This document shows, piece after piece, positions 1 to 9,414 of a stretch of 64,000 bases of DNA. The position numbers were made by a program, and so were the translations under genes. The notes below the pieces were generated by a model that saw nothing but the letters and a program-made list of their open reading frames with translations, was not told the origin of the DNA and made no database searches. Position 1 is the first letter of the stretch; every line of letters begins with the position of its first letter. The stretch covers positions 1-64,000 of the forward strand of contig JAFEBS010000034.1 in assembly GCA_018242525.1 (NCBI GenBank). Reading direction: 5' to 3'. Source of the DNA: Planctomycetota bacterium (GTDB lineage Bacteria; Planctomycetota; Planctomycetia; Planctomycetales; Planctomycetaceae).

Positions 1-65
1 AAGCGCCGACATGGCCAGGGGCGCGGATGAACAAGAGAATTCCACGAACGGCCCCGCGCTGGCAG

Positions 66-178
66 CCCAATGGCACTTACTTTGTGAGCCGCACGGCGCT
101 AGCCGCGGGTGCTTCGGGTACGAGTGAGAATGCACCCGCAGCTATCGCCGTGCGGCTCACCAAGTAAGTGCCATTGGG
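66..178. repeat. Dispersed palindromic repeat, family A, copy 1
   Basis: Two 33-base arms (66-98 and 146-178) are reverse complements with one mismatch. The outer part carries the CCAATGGCACTTACT sequence and the inner part the GTGAGCCGCACGGCG sequence. A smaller inverted repeat (GCGGGTGC / GCACCCGC) lies in the loop. A third inner-type unit with GCGGCTCACAAAG follows at about 190-202. The same units recur at 3229-3379 and 12186-12215, so this is a dispersed family resembling REP/REPIN elements. It lies downstream of the convergent end of the next gene and could also act as a transcript end. Confidence 0.8.
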
Positions 179-232
179 CTAGCGCCTCGCGGCTCACAAA
201 GTTCGTTTCATTGAGGGTCGGAACCCGGATTT

Positions 233-1243
233 TTAGCTCACAGAAATCCATTCGCGAAACTGCGGTTCATCCACATTTCGACCGCTCAACACGATCACAA
301 TATCGCCATCACCGGCCAGATCCGCGGTCCTGCTCAGCACGGCCGCTGTCGCGATTGCTCCTGAAGGTTCCGTTCGCAGTCCGTGTCGCTCGTACAACCA
401 TTTCATCGCCTGCCGAGTCACCTGATCGGGAACTGCCACGGCCTCGGTCACACAGCGTTTCAGGATCGGCCAATTGTGTTCCCCCACGTCGTACGACAGT
501 AACCCGTCACAGATACTCACCGGGCGATCCACGCGAATCCGCCGGCCTGCTCGCAATGATTGCGCGAAGTCATCGGCCTCCGTTGGTTCGACGCCGATCA
601 CTTTCGCCGTCGGATGAAGGTCTGCCATCGCCAGGGCGTGCCCGGCCATGATCCCTCCGCCACTCACCGGGCAGAAGAAGTGCGAAATGCGTCGCCCTGC
701 CTGCTTCAAATCGCGGGCGATCTCCAGTCCGCCAACTCCATTCCCCGCGATGACATGCGGATCGTTGTAGGGTGACGCCTGAACTGCCCGTTCCACTTCA
801 GAGATTTCCCGGGCCAGTTTGTCGCGTTCCCCCGTTTCGTGGTCGCGCGCAATGTTGTACGTACGGATCTCTGCACCGAATGAACGAGTCATTTCGGATT
901 TCACTTTGGGGGCAGTGTCGGGCATGACGACAATCACCCGTTTCCCAAACCGCATTCCTGCGTATGAGATCCCACACGCGAAATTCCCCGAGGAATGGGC
1001 GACAACCGGACGGTCGCCAATCTGAGCCAGATTGTGACTCATCCAGTTCAGCGCTCCGAGCAATTTGAAGGATCCGACCGGCGTCCAGCCATAATCCTTC
1101 AACCAGACCTGACGACCTTCCGGCAGTTTCAATTCGCGTTCCAGGGAATAGGAGCGAATCAGAGGTGCCGGGGAGACATGCGGCCTGATGACAGGTTCCG
1201 CCGCATACACATCCTGGATCGTGGCAATTGCATCCGACATCAT
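233..1243 (-). CDS. PLP-dependent threonine/serine dehydratase-like enzyme
   Basis: Fold-type II PLP enzyme of the threonine/serine dehydratase and serine racemase group (336 aa). The Schiff-base lysine is seen in PVGSFKLLGA at about residue 60, the substrate/asparagine loop in AHSSGNFACG, and the phosphate-binding glycine loop in PVSGGGIMAG near residue 200. There is no C-terminal ACT regulatory domain, so it resembles catabolic or racemase-type members rather than biosynthetic IlvA. The exact substrate cannot be told. The start is ambiguous: a GGAG box precedes three consecutive ATG codons at 1246, 1243 and 1240, and the middle one has the best spacing. A TTG at 1261 would give a longer product. 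No operon partner is visible; the gene converges on the left-edge repeat. Confidence 0.85.
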   Translation of the reverse strand: MMSDAIATIQDVYAAEPVIRPHVSPAPLIRSYSLERELKLPEGRQVWLKDYGWTPVGSFKLLGALNWMSHNLAQIGDRPVVAHSSGNFACGISYAGMRFGKRVIVVMPDTAPKVKSEMTRSFGAEIRTYNIARDHETGERDKLAREISEVERAVQASPYNDPHVIAGNGVGGLEIARDLKQAGRRISHFFCPVSGGGIMAGHALAMADLHPTAKVIGVEPTEADDFAQSLRAGRRIRVDRPVSICDGLLSYDVGEHNWPILKRCVTEAVAVPDQVTRQAMKWLYERHGLRTEPSGAIATAAVLSRTADLAGDGDIVIVLSGRNVDEPQFREWISVS

Positions 1244-1543
1244 CATGAACTCCATTCCCAACAGATCCAGCCGGCAACGAACTCACGAACTTCCGAGATC
1301 GGCTCATTTCCGAACAGTGAAGGTTGCTGCGCTGCCAGAATAATCGTTGTCTCTCCATCTGGTAAGACTCACGATCACGAAATCATTCCACGGACACCGG
1401 GAACGGACGGTACAATCACCCTGGCGACCCTTCCCGAACTCGGGAAGAATTCTCGTGCCCCATTTCCCGCTCCCGCGGAGTGTGGTAGAGATCGAATCAG
1501 GACAAGCAAGTCCTGATTGGCAAGTTCAAACGGAGTGCATGAG

Positions 1544-3187
1544 ATGAAACTGCTGATTGTGGGCGGTGTTGCGGGGGGAGCCTCCGCGGCGGCCCGAGCC
1601 AGGCGATTGAGCGAAGAAGCCGAAATCATTCTTTTCGAACGAGGCCCCGATGTTTCGTTCGCCAACTGCGGACTGCCATACTATGCCGGCGGTCGGATCG
1701 CTCAACGAGACAAATTGCTCGTCACCACGCCGGACCGACTCCGTGCCCGTTTCAACCTGGATGTTCGTACCAGTTCCTCGGTCGAATCGATCGATCGGGA
1801 AAAAAAGGTCGTACGAGTTCGCAATACAGTGAACGGACAGGTTTCCAGCGAGTCCTATGACAAATTAATCCTGGCACCGGGGGCTGCCCCAATCACTCCG
1901 TCAATCCCGGGAATTGATCTGCCGGGCATTTATACTCTGCGCAATCTGCAGGATGTCGATCGAATCAAGTCGTCGCTGAATGCTGGTGTCCGCCACGCGG
2001 TTGTCGTCGGCGCGGGATTCATCGGATTGGAACTGGTGGAGAATCTTGTCGAACTCGGAATCTCGACCACCATCGTCGAACTTCAGGACCAGGTCCTGCC
2101 CCCTCTGGACAAGGAAATGACGACACCCATCGTCAACCTGCTGCGGTCCAAAGGAGTGAACGTGATCCTGGGCCAGTGCGCCGAAGCAATTGAAATCGCC
2201 GCCGATGGCTTGCAGGTCCATCTGAAATCCGGGCAACCCCTGATTGCCCAAATGGTGATCCTGGGAATCGGTGTCCGACCGGAGAATAAACTGGCGGTCG
2301 ATGCCGGTCTGGAAACCGGAGTGCGCGGTGCCATTCGTGTGAATGAATTCCTGCAGACATCGGATCCGGATATTTATGCCGCAGGTGACGCCATTGAAGT
2401 CCGGGACTTTGTGCTTGAATCTCCAACCATGATCCCGCTCGCCGGGCCGGCGAATCGCCAGGGTCGAATGGCTGCCGACAATGTGTTTGGGCGGAAGTTG
2501 CGCTATCGGGGATCACAGGGGACCGTGATTGTCGGCGTCTGCAACCTGACCGCTGCCGCCACCGGGGCCTCCGAAAAATCGCTCCGCCGAGCGGACCGCC
2601 GGTTTCGGAAGATCTACATCCATCCGGCACACCATGCTGGCTACTACCCGGGCGCCGAGCAGATGGTGCTGAAACTGCTCTTCGATCCACAATCCGGCAA
2701 AATCCTGGGAGCCCAGGCGGTCGGAGGACTGGGAGTGGACAAACGGATCGATGTCATTGCTGTGGCCATCCAGGCGGGCCTGACTGTGTTTGATCTGGAG
2801 CAGGTTGAACTGGCCTACGCTCCGCAATATGGCTCCGCGAAGGATCCAATCAACATGGCCGGGTTTGTCGCCGCAGGTCTGATCCGCGGTGATCATCCGC
2901 AGTGCAATGTGGAAGACGTGCTCTCGATTCCGGTCGAGCAGCGACCGTTCCTGTTGGATGTACGAACACCGACCGAGTTCTCGGCGGGGCAGATTCCGGG
3001 AGCGATCAATATCTCTGTCGACGAACTGCGTTCACGCCTGTCCGAAGTTCCCCGCGATCAACAAATAGCCGTCTATTGCCAGGTGGGACAGCGAGGCTAC
3101 CTGGCCACGCGCATCCTGCGGCAACATGGATTCAACGCCGCCAACATTGGCGGCGGCTACAAAACGTACCGGCTGTATTGCGAGTAA
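1544..3187 (+). CDS. FAD-dependent CoA-disulfide reductase with C-terminal rhodanese domain
   Basis: A 547-aa flavoprotein disulfide reductase fused to a rhodanese. The N-terminal FAD motif is GGVAGGASAAARARR. The active-site cysteine sits in FANCGLPYY near residue 43, as in CoA-disulfide/NADH oxidases and Npsr. A second nucleotide-binding motif (VVVGAGFIGLE) lies near residue 155, followed by the dimerisation domain. The last ~100 residues are a rhodanese domain (FLLDVRTPTEFSAGQIPGA) with catalytic Cys in AVYCQVGQRG. Family knowledge suggests reduction of CoA disulfide, CoA-persulfide or polysulfide in the cytoplasm, with sulfane sulfur handled by the rhodanese. The ATG at 1544 is preferred over TTG 1517 because it starts directly at the FAD strand and has GGAG upstream. 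Confidence 0.9.
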   Translation: MKLLIVGGVAGGASAAARARRLSEEAEIILFERGPDVSFANCGLPYYAGGRIAQRDKLLVTTPDRLRARFNLDVRTSSSVESIDREKKVVRVRNTVNGQVSSESYDKLILAPGAAPITPSIPGIDLPGIYTLRNLQDVDRIKSSLNAGVRHAVVVGAGFIGLELVENLVELGISTTIVELQDQVLPPLDKEMTTPIVNLLRSKGVNVILGQCAEAIEIAADGLQVHLKSGQPLIAQMVILGIGVRPENKLAVDAGLETGVRGAIRVNEFLQTSDPDIYAAGDAIEVRDFVLESPTMIPLAGPANRQGRMAADNVFGRKLRYRGSQGTVIVGVCNLTAAATGASEKSLRRADRRFRKIYIHPAHHAGYYPGAEQMVLKLLFDPQSGKILGAQAVGGLGVDKRIDVIAVAIQAGLTVFDLEQVELAYAPQYGSAKDPINMAGFVAAGLIRGDHPQCNVEDVLSIPVEQRPFLLDVRTPTEFSAGQIPGAINISVDELRSRLSEVPRDQQIAVYCQVGQRGYLATRILRQHGFNAANIGGGYKTYRLYCE

Positions 3188-3228
3188 CCTGTCCCGAATT
3201 CTGATTCAGGTAAGCCGGGTGCCGTCAG

Positions 3229-3379
3229 GGCCAATGGCACTTGCATTCGCCATGTCACTCGAAGCGTGAGGGAGGGAGTGAGGGCGGGAATTAACGCGAT
3301 GCCTCGCTGACGCTTTGGGTTGCATTGTGAGCCGCACAACGCTAGCGCCGTGCGGCTCACAAAGTAAGTGCCATTGGCC
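3229..3379. repeat. Dispersed palindromic repeat, family A, copy 2
   Basis: Ends are perfect 14-base inverted repeats (3229-3242 and 3366-3379) with the same CCAATGGCACTT core as copy 1. Inside, 3327-3360 is a near-perfect palindrome of the GTGAGCCGCAC...GTGCGGCTCAC unit. It occupies the first part of the 729-base gene-free stretch 3188-3916, in which no convincing reading frame was seen. Confidence 0.75.
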
Positions 3380-3417
3380 ATCAGGCCCTGGGCGGCGCGT
3401 TTCTGCCCATCGCGCTG

Positions 3418-3648
3418 CCTGTCTCGGAGCGACAGGGCTACCTTGGCACCTGGGATCGTGAGATTGAAAGATGATTTCACAGGAGCACGCAGAGGAAACA
3501 CAGGCAAGACAGGGAATCACGGGGCTGACGCCTGTCTGAAATTGGTGGAACACGACTGCCACGGATCAAACACGGATAGTCCGAGGGTTTCGTCGGACGA
3601 GTTTGTGACAGCGGTGGATGAAAGGTAGCCCTGTCGCTCCGAGACAGG
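3418..3648. repeat. Long inverted repeat with 27-base perfect arms
   Basis: Positions 3418-3444 and 3622-3648 are exact reverse complements over 27 bases (core GTCTCGGAGCGACAGGGCTA), separated by 177 bases. The arm sequence is itself partly palindromic around CGGAGCGACAGG. The enclosed DNA carries a degenerate copy of the CACGGATNAAACACGGAT repeat (3558-3577) and no gene. It looks like two oppositely oriented copies of another dispersed repeat. Confidence 0.75.
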
Positions 3649-3916
3649 GAGCGAGAATGCAGAGTGACCCCTCAAACCAATTCCCGCGGATTCGGGTTCA
3701 ATGTGGCTTCGTGCGCGAGAAGACCGTCCGGGGCCTGACGGCTCCCGGCTCACCTGGAACATTTTCTTGCGTACGTTGACGGACTTGACTGAATATTACG
3801 ACCAGTCGGATCAACTCTCCAAGTTTGACCACGGGGCTCGTACCGACCAGAATGCATCCGGTGTGTCGGATGCCGTCCGACGTTTGCCTGTTCCCCGTCA
3901 CCTTGAGGAGGCATCG

Positions 3917-5419
3917 ATGTTCCCCCCGGCTCCCGGCAAACTTCGACATCTGGTTCGGTCGCTAGTAGGCCAATGGTTGTGCCTGCTGGCCACTTTGGCG
4001 GGACTCACACTGCCGTTGCAGGCAGCCGAACCCCGGCAACCGCCGAATGTTGTCTTCGTCCTCACCGACGACCAGGGATATGGAGACCTGTCGTGCCACG
4101 GCAATCCAATCCTGAAAACACCGAACCTGGATCGCCTGCATGATGAAGCGGTGCGGTTCACGGACTTCCAAGTCAGTCCCACCTGTTCTCCCACCCGGTC
4201 CGCTCTGATGACCGGGCGACATGAATTCCGCAACGGGGTCACTCATACCATTCTCGAGCGCGAACGCCTGACACTGTCGGCGACGACACTGGCGCAGGTC
4301 CTGAAGTCGGCCGGCTACACGACGGGGATCTTCGGGAAATGGCACCTGGGTGACGAAGCCGAGTATCAGCCGAATCGCCGCGGGTTTGATGAGGTCTTCA
4401 TTCATGGGGCCGGGGGAATCGGCCAATCCTATCCTGGCAGTTGCGGTGATGCGCCCGGCAACACCTATTTTAATCCCGCCATCCTGCACAACGGCACCTT
4501 TGAAAAGACCGAAGGGTATTGCACCGATCTGTTCTTCGGCCAGGCCCTGAAATGGATCAACGCCGTGCATGGCAAACAGCCATTCTTCGCCTATATCCCC
4601 ACGAATGCGCCGCATGGCCCGCTGCAGGTTCGACCGGAAGACGAGGCCCGCTATACGGAGAAAGTCGCTCATCTGCCGACGGGCCCGAAGCAGACCAACG
4701 CCGATCTCGCCAAGTTCTACGGAATGATCGCCAATATTGATGACAATGTCGGCAGATTGCTGGACCGGTTGAAGGAACTGGGAATTGAACGCCAGACGCT
4801 GGTCATTTTCATGAACGATAACGGGGGAACCACGGGAGTTCGCGTGTTCAATGCCGGAATGCGCGGGTCCAAGGTGACACCCTGGCTTGGCGGAACCCGT
4901 GCCGCCTCGTTCTGGCGTTGTCCGGGCACACTGAAGCCCGCCGATGTGGATCGCCTGACCGCACATATTGACGTTCTGCCCACGCTGGCCGAACTGGCGG
5001 GAGCGAAGCTTTCCGCAACAGTCCAGGCGCAGGTGGAAGGTCGCAGCCTGGTCCCGCTCTTGAAGAACCCGCAGGCAGACTGGCCCGAACGAACGTTGTT
5101 CACACATGCGGGACGCTGGCCCAAGGGGGAAGATCCGGCCAGGTGGAAGTATTCGCAATGCAGTGTGCGAACTCCCCGGTGGCACATGGTCAGCGTCGCC
5201 AGGCCCGGTGAAAAACGATGGCAGTTGTTCGACCTGTCCACGGATCGTGGCGAAGAAACGGATGTTGCCGCTCAGCATCCGATGGTGATCGCCGACATGG
5301 AAAAACAGTACGACGCATGGTGGACCTCCGTCCTGCCACAGATGGTCAATGAATCAGCGGTAGGTCCGATGGAGAATCCGTTCAAGGTTTTGTATCAGCA
5401 GCAATTTGGCGGCCAGTAA
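3917..5419 (+). CDS. Exported arylsulfatase-type sulfatase
   Basis: Type I sulfatase (500 aa) predicted to hydrolyse sulfate esters, outside the cytoplasm. The N-terminal ~35 residues form a signal peptide ending near LPLQAAEP. The metal-binding DD pair is at 51-52 (VLTDDQGYGDLS). The formylglycine motif CSPTR is at 90-94 followed by SALMTGRH, so Cys90 should be matured to formylglycine. Further ligands are seen in GKWHLG and MNDNGG. The ATG at 3917 has an ideal GAGGAG ribosome site 7 bases upstream. The open frame extends back to 3701, but that part has no coding character. A metal-dependent amidohydrolase begins 19 bases after the stop, suggesting co-transcription. The natural substrate is unknown; planctomycetes use many such enzymes on sulfated polysaccharides. 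Confidence 0.93.
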   Translation: MFPPAPGKLRHLVRSLVGQWLCLLATLAGLTLPLQAAEPRQPPNVVFVLTDDQGYGDLSCHGNPILKTPNLDRLHDEAVRFTDFQVSPTCSPTRSALMTGRHEFRNGVTHTILERERLTLSATTLAQVLKSAGYTTGIFGKWHLGDEAEYQPNRRGFDEVFIHGAGGIGQSYPGSCGDAPGNTYFNPAILHNGTFEKTEGYCTDLFFGQALKWINAVHGKQPFFAYIPTNAPHGPLQVRPEDEARYTEKVAHLPTGPKQTNADLAKFYGMIANIDDNVGRLLDRLKELGIERQTLVIFMNDNGGTTGVRVFNAGMRGSKVTPWLGGTRAASFWRCPGTLKPADVDRLTAHIDVLPTLAELAGAKLSATVQAQVEGRSLVPLLKNPQADWPERTLFTHAGRWPKGEDPARWKYSQCSVRTPRWHMVSVARPGEKRWQLFDLSTDRGEETDVAAQHPMVIADMEKQYDAWWTSVLPQMVNESAVGPMENPFKVLYQQQFGGQ

Positions 5420-5438
5420 TCCGTTCTGAGACTCATTC

Positions 5439-6599
5439 ATGTATGACCTGTTGATCGCCCGGGGACATGTTATCGACCCCGCCGCGGGAATTGATGGACC
5501 GCGCGACGTCGCGATTCATGGAGGCCGAATCGCGGCAATTCTGGAACCGGGTACTCCGGCCGACGCACGGCGCGTTGTCGACGTACGGGGACGCTATGTC
5601 GTCCCCGGGCTGATCGATTTTCACGTCCATGTGTTCCCGGGCGTCAGCCATTTTGGGATCGACGTTGATCCCAGTTGCCTGGCGCGTGGCGTTACGTCCG
5701 TCCTGGATTTTGGCACCGCGGGCGGACTGATCTTCGACGGCTTCCGAAAATTCGTGATCGATCGGGCCGAGACCCGCGTGTATGCATTGCTGCACATTGC
5801 GGGACAGGGGCTAATCAGCAGTGCCGGCACTCTGCCCTCATTGGGAGAACTGCACGACTTGCGGTATTGCAGTGTCGAGAATGTCGAACGGGTGGTTGCG
5901 TCCAATCGCGACGTGATTGTTGGCATCAAGATTCGCTGTACTGCCAACCTGGCTGAGAACGGCAGGAACGAACTTGAGGGCCTGGATCTGGCGCGCCAGG
6001 CCGCTGATCGGGTCGGCTTGCCTTTGGTGATTCACAGCCCCAATTCGTCGCTGTCGATGGAACATATTCTGTCCCGTCTGAAAGCCGGGGATGTGTTGAC
6101 GCATTGTTTTCACGGCAAAGGCTGTGGCCTGGTGGATGGCAACCTGAAGCTGCTTCCAGCGGCCAGGGAAGCATTGCAGCGCGGCGTGCTGCTGGATGTT
6201 GGCCATGGCGTGGCGAGTTTCGACTTCCGGGTCGCCCGCGCCCTGTTGGAGCAGGGTGTGAAGCCGGATTTCATCAGCAGCGATATTCATTTTTACAACT
6301 TGCACGGCCCGGTGTTTGACCTGGTCACGACCATGGACAAGTTCCTGCACCTGGGACTGGACCTGCCGGACGTTATTCGCCGCACAACGCAGTTCCCCGC
6401 GAAGTTTCTGCAGCGTGAATCCGAATTGGGGACACTGCAACCGGGGGCTCAGGCCGACGTCACCGTTCTGGAACTTCAAACGGTGGAATCGCGTCTGACC
6501 GACTCCGAAGGCCGCACGGAAATCGGCACGCGACGCCTGGAACCGACTCACGTCTTCCGATCCGGGCGTCAGGCAGGCTTGCTGCCCCGCCCGAGTTGA
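5439..6599 (+). CDS. Amidohydrolase/deacetylase family metallohydrolase
   Basis: A 386-aa amidohydrolase-superfamily enzyme of the dihydroorotase-like/deacetylase branch. Residues 1-50 are the small beta domain (MYDLLIARGHVIDP). VVPGLIDFHVHV places the first metal ligands His62 and His64. A lysine in VGIKIRC near residue 160 is in the position of the carboxylated lysine. HCFHGKG and a late Asp (SSDIHFYN) complete the metal site, and the chain ends with the usual ADVTVLEL strand. The substrate is not identifiable; dihydroorotase is unlikely because no pyrimidine genes are nearby. Its start lies 19 bases from the sulfatase stop, so the two are probably one transcript. Confidence 0.85.
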   Translation: MYDLLIARGHVIDPAAGIDGPRDVAIHGGRIAAILEPGTPADARRVVDVRGRYVVPGLIDFHVHVFPGVSHFGIDVDPSCLARGVTSVLDFGTAGGLIFDGFRKFVIDRAETRVYALLHIAGQGLISSAGTLPSLGELHDLRYCSVENVERVVASNRDVIVGIKIRCTANLAENGRNELEGLDLARQAADRVGLPLVIHSPNSSLSMEHILSRLKAGDVLTHCFHGKGCGLVDGNLKLLPAAREALQRGVLLDVGHGVASFDFRVARALLEQGVKPDFISSDIHFYNLHGPVFDLVTTMDKFLHLGLDLPDVIRRTTQFPAKFLQRESELGTLQPGAQADVTVLELQTVESRLTDSEGRTEIGTRRLEPTHVFRSGRQAGLLPRPS

Positions 6600-6610
6600 T
6601 TTGTCGGCGG

Positions 6611-7771
6611 TCAGTTGGAACCGGCCATTTCGGCGGAACCGCCATCCGGAGGAAACGGAGTCGTTGGTGAATCGTCTTCCGCCACTCGTGGTTCTGCGCT
6701 TCTCAGCCAGCCCCGATGCCAAAAGAAGTACAGAAAGCCAGTGGCACTGCATCCCATCAGTCCCAGGGCAAACGGGTATCCCCACTGCCAGTGAAGTTCC
6801 GGCATGTGGTCAAAGTTCATGCCGTACAGTCCCACGATGAAGCTGAGGGGCATGAAGATCGTGGCGATTACGGTCAGCGTTCGCATGATCTCATTGGTGC
6901 GATTACTGAGCTTGGAATAGTAGAAATCTCGCAGGTCCGAACAGGTTTCCCGATAGACTTCCAGGATGTCGATCAGGTGGGCCGCGTGGTCATAACAGTC
7001 CCGCAGGTAGACCTGGGTATCGGCGGCAATGTGGGGATGACCGCCGCGCAACAGCGACATCATCACATCCCGAAGTGGCCAGACGATCCGTCGCAGGAAC
7101 AGCAGGTCTCGTCGAATGACATGCAATTGGGTCAATGTCTGTCCGATGTTGGCGGACGCGGCGTTGGCGTCCAGATCATCCAGCAGTTCACCGTATCGTT
7201 CCAGCACGGGGAAATAACTGTCAATCACTGCGTCGAGCAATTCATAAAACAGGTAATCCGGCCCGACGTCCCGAATCCGACCGCGGCGATGGCGAATTCG
7301 TTCTCGGACCGGGTTCAGGCAGTCCCCTTCAATCCCCTCCTGGAACGTAATCAAGAAGTTCCGGCCGACGTAAAAGCTGATCTGCTCGGTCACCAGCGGA
7401 GGTCCCTTGACCATTCGCATCACGACGAACAGGACTTCCGCAAAATCATCCGCCTTGGCCCGCTGGTGCGTGTTGACGGTATCTTCCAGGGCGAGCGGGT
7501 GCAGCCCAAACTGACGTCCCAACTGCTGGATCACGTCGGCATTGCCGAGTCCGTCAACGTCGATCCATGTCACCGGCAGCGTGCCGACAGTGGTTGGGAC
7601 GTCCCGAACATCCTTCAATGTTCGTTCCACAAGATCCTGCGGGCCGTACGTCATCTCCTTGATGACGGGTTGTGGTGCGGCCGGATCCACTGTCAGCGAA
7701 CCCGGCAGGGTACCCACATTTCCTCGTCGATTGAGGGAGGCTCTGTGATGGCGATTTCGAGAACGTGACAC
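6611..7771 (-). CDS. corA: Magnesium/cobalt transporter CorA
   Basis: A 386-aa CorA-family channel for Mg2+/Co2+ in the inner membrane. The N-terminal two thirds are the cytoplasmic funnel domain (WIDVDGLGNADVIQQLG, LHPLALEDTVN). The signature YGMNF lies at the end of the first of two C-terminal membrane segments (IFMPLSFIVGLYGMNFDHMPE), and the second segment is FALGLMGCSATGFLYFFW. Length is at the upper end for the family because of a short C-terminal tail. The start is a GTG at 7771. It converges with the amidohydrolase (11 bases between the stops) and lies just downstream of the response-regulator gene on the same strand, 20 bases after its stop. Confidence 0.95.
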   Translation of the reverse strand: MSRSRNRHHRASLNRRGNVGTLPGSLTVDPAAPQPVIKEMTYGPQDLVERTLKDVRDVPTTVGTLPVTWIDVDGLGNADVIQQLGRQFGLHPLALEDTVNTHQRAKADDFAEVLFVVMRMVKGPPLVTEQISFYVGRNFLITFQEGIEGDCLNPVRERIRHRRGRIRDVGPDYLFYELLDAVIDSYFPVLERYGELLDDLDANAASANIGQTLTQLHVIRRDLLFLRRIVWPLRDVMMSLLRGGHPHIAADTQVYLRDCYDHAAHLIDILEVYRETCSDLRDFYYSKLSNRTNEIMRTLTVIATIFMPLSFIVGLYGMNFDHMPELHWQWGYPFALGLMGCSATGFLYFFWHRGWLRSAEPRVAEDDSPTTPFPPDGGSAEMAGSN

Positions 7772-7791
7772 GGCCAGCTCCAGCTTTCCTT

Positions 7792-9234
7792 CTACGCTTC
7801 GTCCTTGCCATGAATCCCGTACTCGTCAAGCTTTTTCTTGAGCGTGGTCCGATGCAGGCCCAGAACCCGTGCAGCAGCGGCGACCTGACCGCGATGATGA
7901 TCGAGAACAATCTTGAACAACGACGGCTCGGTTAACGACAGAAACTGCTGATACAATTCGGCACCGTCGGTGGCCGAGTTCATTTGCGACCGACCCCAGG
8001 CTTCGATCAGCGGCTTCAGTCCGCCGTCCAGGTTGCTGGCGGCCGCCGCCAGCGATGGCAGTGCCGCGGGGGGCAGGTGTCCCGGTTCAATGGGTCCGCC
8101 CCGGGCGAGGACCAGCGCATGTTCGATCGCATTTCTCAACTCGCGCACATTGCCAAACCACGGACGTCGCTCCAGTTCGACAAGCGTCTCGCGTTCCAGT
8201 GACGAACGGGGGGAGGAGGATTGAGCGGTCAGCCAGTCGAGAAAATGCCGGGCCAGCAAGGGAATGTCCTCTATCCGGTCGCGCAATGGAGGAAGTGTCA
8301 GCTCAAACGTGACGAGCCGAAAGTAAAGATCATGGCGGAATTCGTCGTCGGCCACCCGCTGGCGAAGATCCTGGTGAGTCGCCGATATCAGGCGGAAATC
8401 AGCGTGTCGCGGAGCATCACCGCCGACCGGCCAGATCTCTCCATGTTCCAGAGTTCTCAGCAATTTGACCTGCAGCGACATCGGTATGTCGGCCACCTCG
8501 TCCAGAAAGATCGTGCCGCCATCGGCCTGCTCCAGCAGTCCCTTGCGAGATCCCTCGGCCCCCGTAAACGCGCCGCGAACATGCCCAAACAGTTCGCTTT
8601 CTGCCAGCGACGGATTGAGGGCAGCCAGGTTGACGGGAATGAACGGTCCGTCCGCCCGGCGGCTGTAGCGATGAATTGCCCGCGCCACCAGTTCCTTGCC
8701 AGTGCCGCTTTCCCCACGCAGGTGGACGCACGCTGTCGAGGGAGCCACCAGGGCGATCTGCTTGAAGACCCCCTGCATTGGAACGGACTTGCCAACCAGT
8801 CGCTCAGTGCCGGATTCGCTGCGGTCATCCGGCGCTGTACCGGTGACCGTTCCGGCGGCTGCTTCGCGCGACTTCGCCGCGGTCAGGGCACGCGTGATGG
8901 TTCGTTCGGCCAGTTGCAGGTCGAATGGCTTGACGAGGTACTCAAACGCCCCGCGTCGCACAGCCTCGACGGCGGTTTCCAGATCCCCGTACGCGGTGAT
9001 GATGACGACGGGCACTTCGGGCTTCTGCGCGTGCAGGTGCTCGATCGCCTCCAGTCCAGTCATGCCCGGCAACCGGACATCCATGACGATGGCATCCGGT
9101 GGAGTCCGCGCGGCGGATTCCAGCCCCAGTTCCGCTGACCCCACGGCAGCGGAGGAATGTCCCAACCGCTGGGCCAGCTTGGTCAGCCCCCAGCAGATAC
9201 TCTGTTCATCGTCGATAAAGAGCAGGTGTGCCAT
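7792..9234 (-). CDS. Sigma-54-dependent response regulator (NtrC type)
   Basis: A 480-aa three-domain regulator. The receiver domain (residues 1-120) starts at MAHLLFIDDEQ and has phospho-acceptor Asp52 in VMDVRLPG. The AAA+ sigma-54 activator domain has Walker A GESGTGKE, the sigma-54 contact loop GAFTGA and Walker B GGTIFLDEV. The C-terminal Fis-type helix-turn-helix is VAAAARVLGLHRTTLKKKL. It should activate RpoN-dependent promoters when phosphorylated. No histidine kinase gene is adjacent, so it is an orphan in this window. The ATG at 9234 fits the receiver start; the frame remains open to 9321 but adds a non-conserved arginine/phenylalanine-rich leader. CorA follows 20 bases downstream. 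Confidence 0.93.
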   Translation of the reverse strand: MAHLLFIDDEQSICWGLTKLAQRLGHSSAAVGSAELGLESAARTPPDAIVMDVRLPGMTGLEAIEHLHAQKPEVPVVIITAYGDLETAVEAVRRGAFEYLVKPFDLQLAERTITRALTAAKSREAAAGTVTGTAPDDRSESGTERLVGKSVPMQGVFKQIALVAPSTACVHLRGESGTGKELVARAIHRYSRRADGPFIPVNLAALNPSLAESELFGHVRGAFTGAEGSRKGLLEQADGGTIFLDEVADIPMSLQVKLLRTLEHGEIWPVGGDAPRHADFRLISATHQDLRQRVADDEFRHDLYFRLVTFELTLPPLRDRIEDIPLLARHFLDWLTAQSSSPRSSLERETLVELERRPWFGNVRELRNAIEHALVLARGGPIEPGHLPPAALPSLAAAASNLDGGLKPLIEAWGRSQMNSATDGAELYQQFLSLTEPSLFKIVLDHHRGQVAAAARVLGLHRTTLKKKLDEYGIHGKDEA

Positions 9235-9414
9235 GCCGCAAAGTATCGCCGGTCGCACAATCATCTGCCAGTCTGCCTGTCGGACTTGCCAAAACCTGCG
9301 GAAAAACAAATGCTGCTGCACATCGGCCGGTGAGTGGTCCGTCGTTCGTCAATCCGAAGATTCGTGCAGCGGCCGGGCGTGCGAAACTCAATTTCATCCT
9401 GAAGGAAGTCCAAC

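Noticed and set aside
3962..5278. 438-aa frame antisense to the sulfatase
   Set aside because: No signal, no motif and no start context; the sulfatase frame has all catalytic residues.
5439..6599. Dihydroorotase of pyrimidine synthesis
   Set aside because: The fold is shared, but there are no pyrimidine genes nearby, and the deacetylase-type metal site and sulfatase neighbour point elsewhere.
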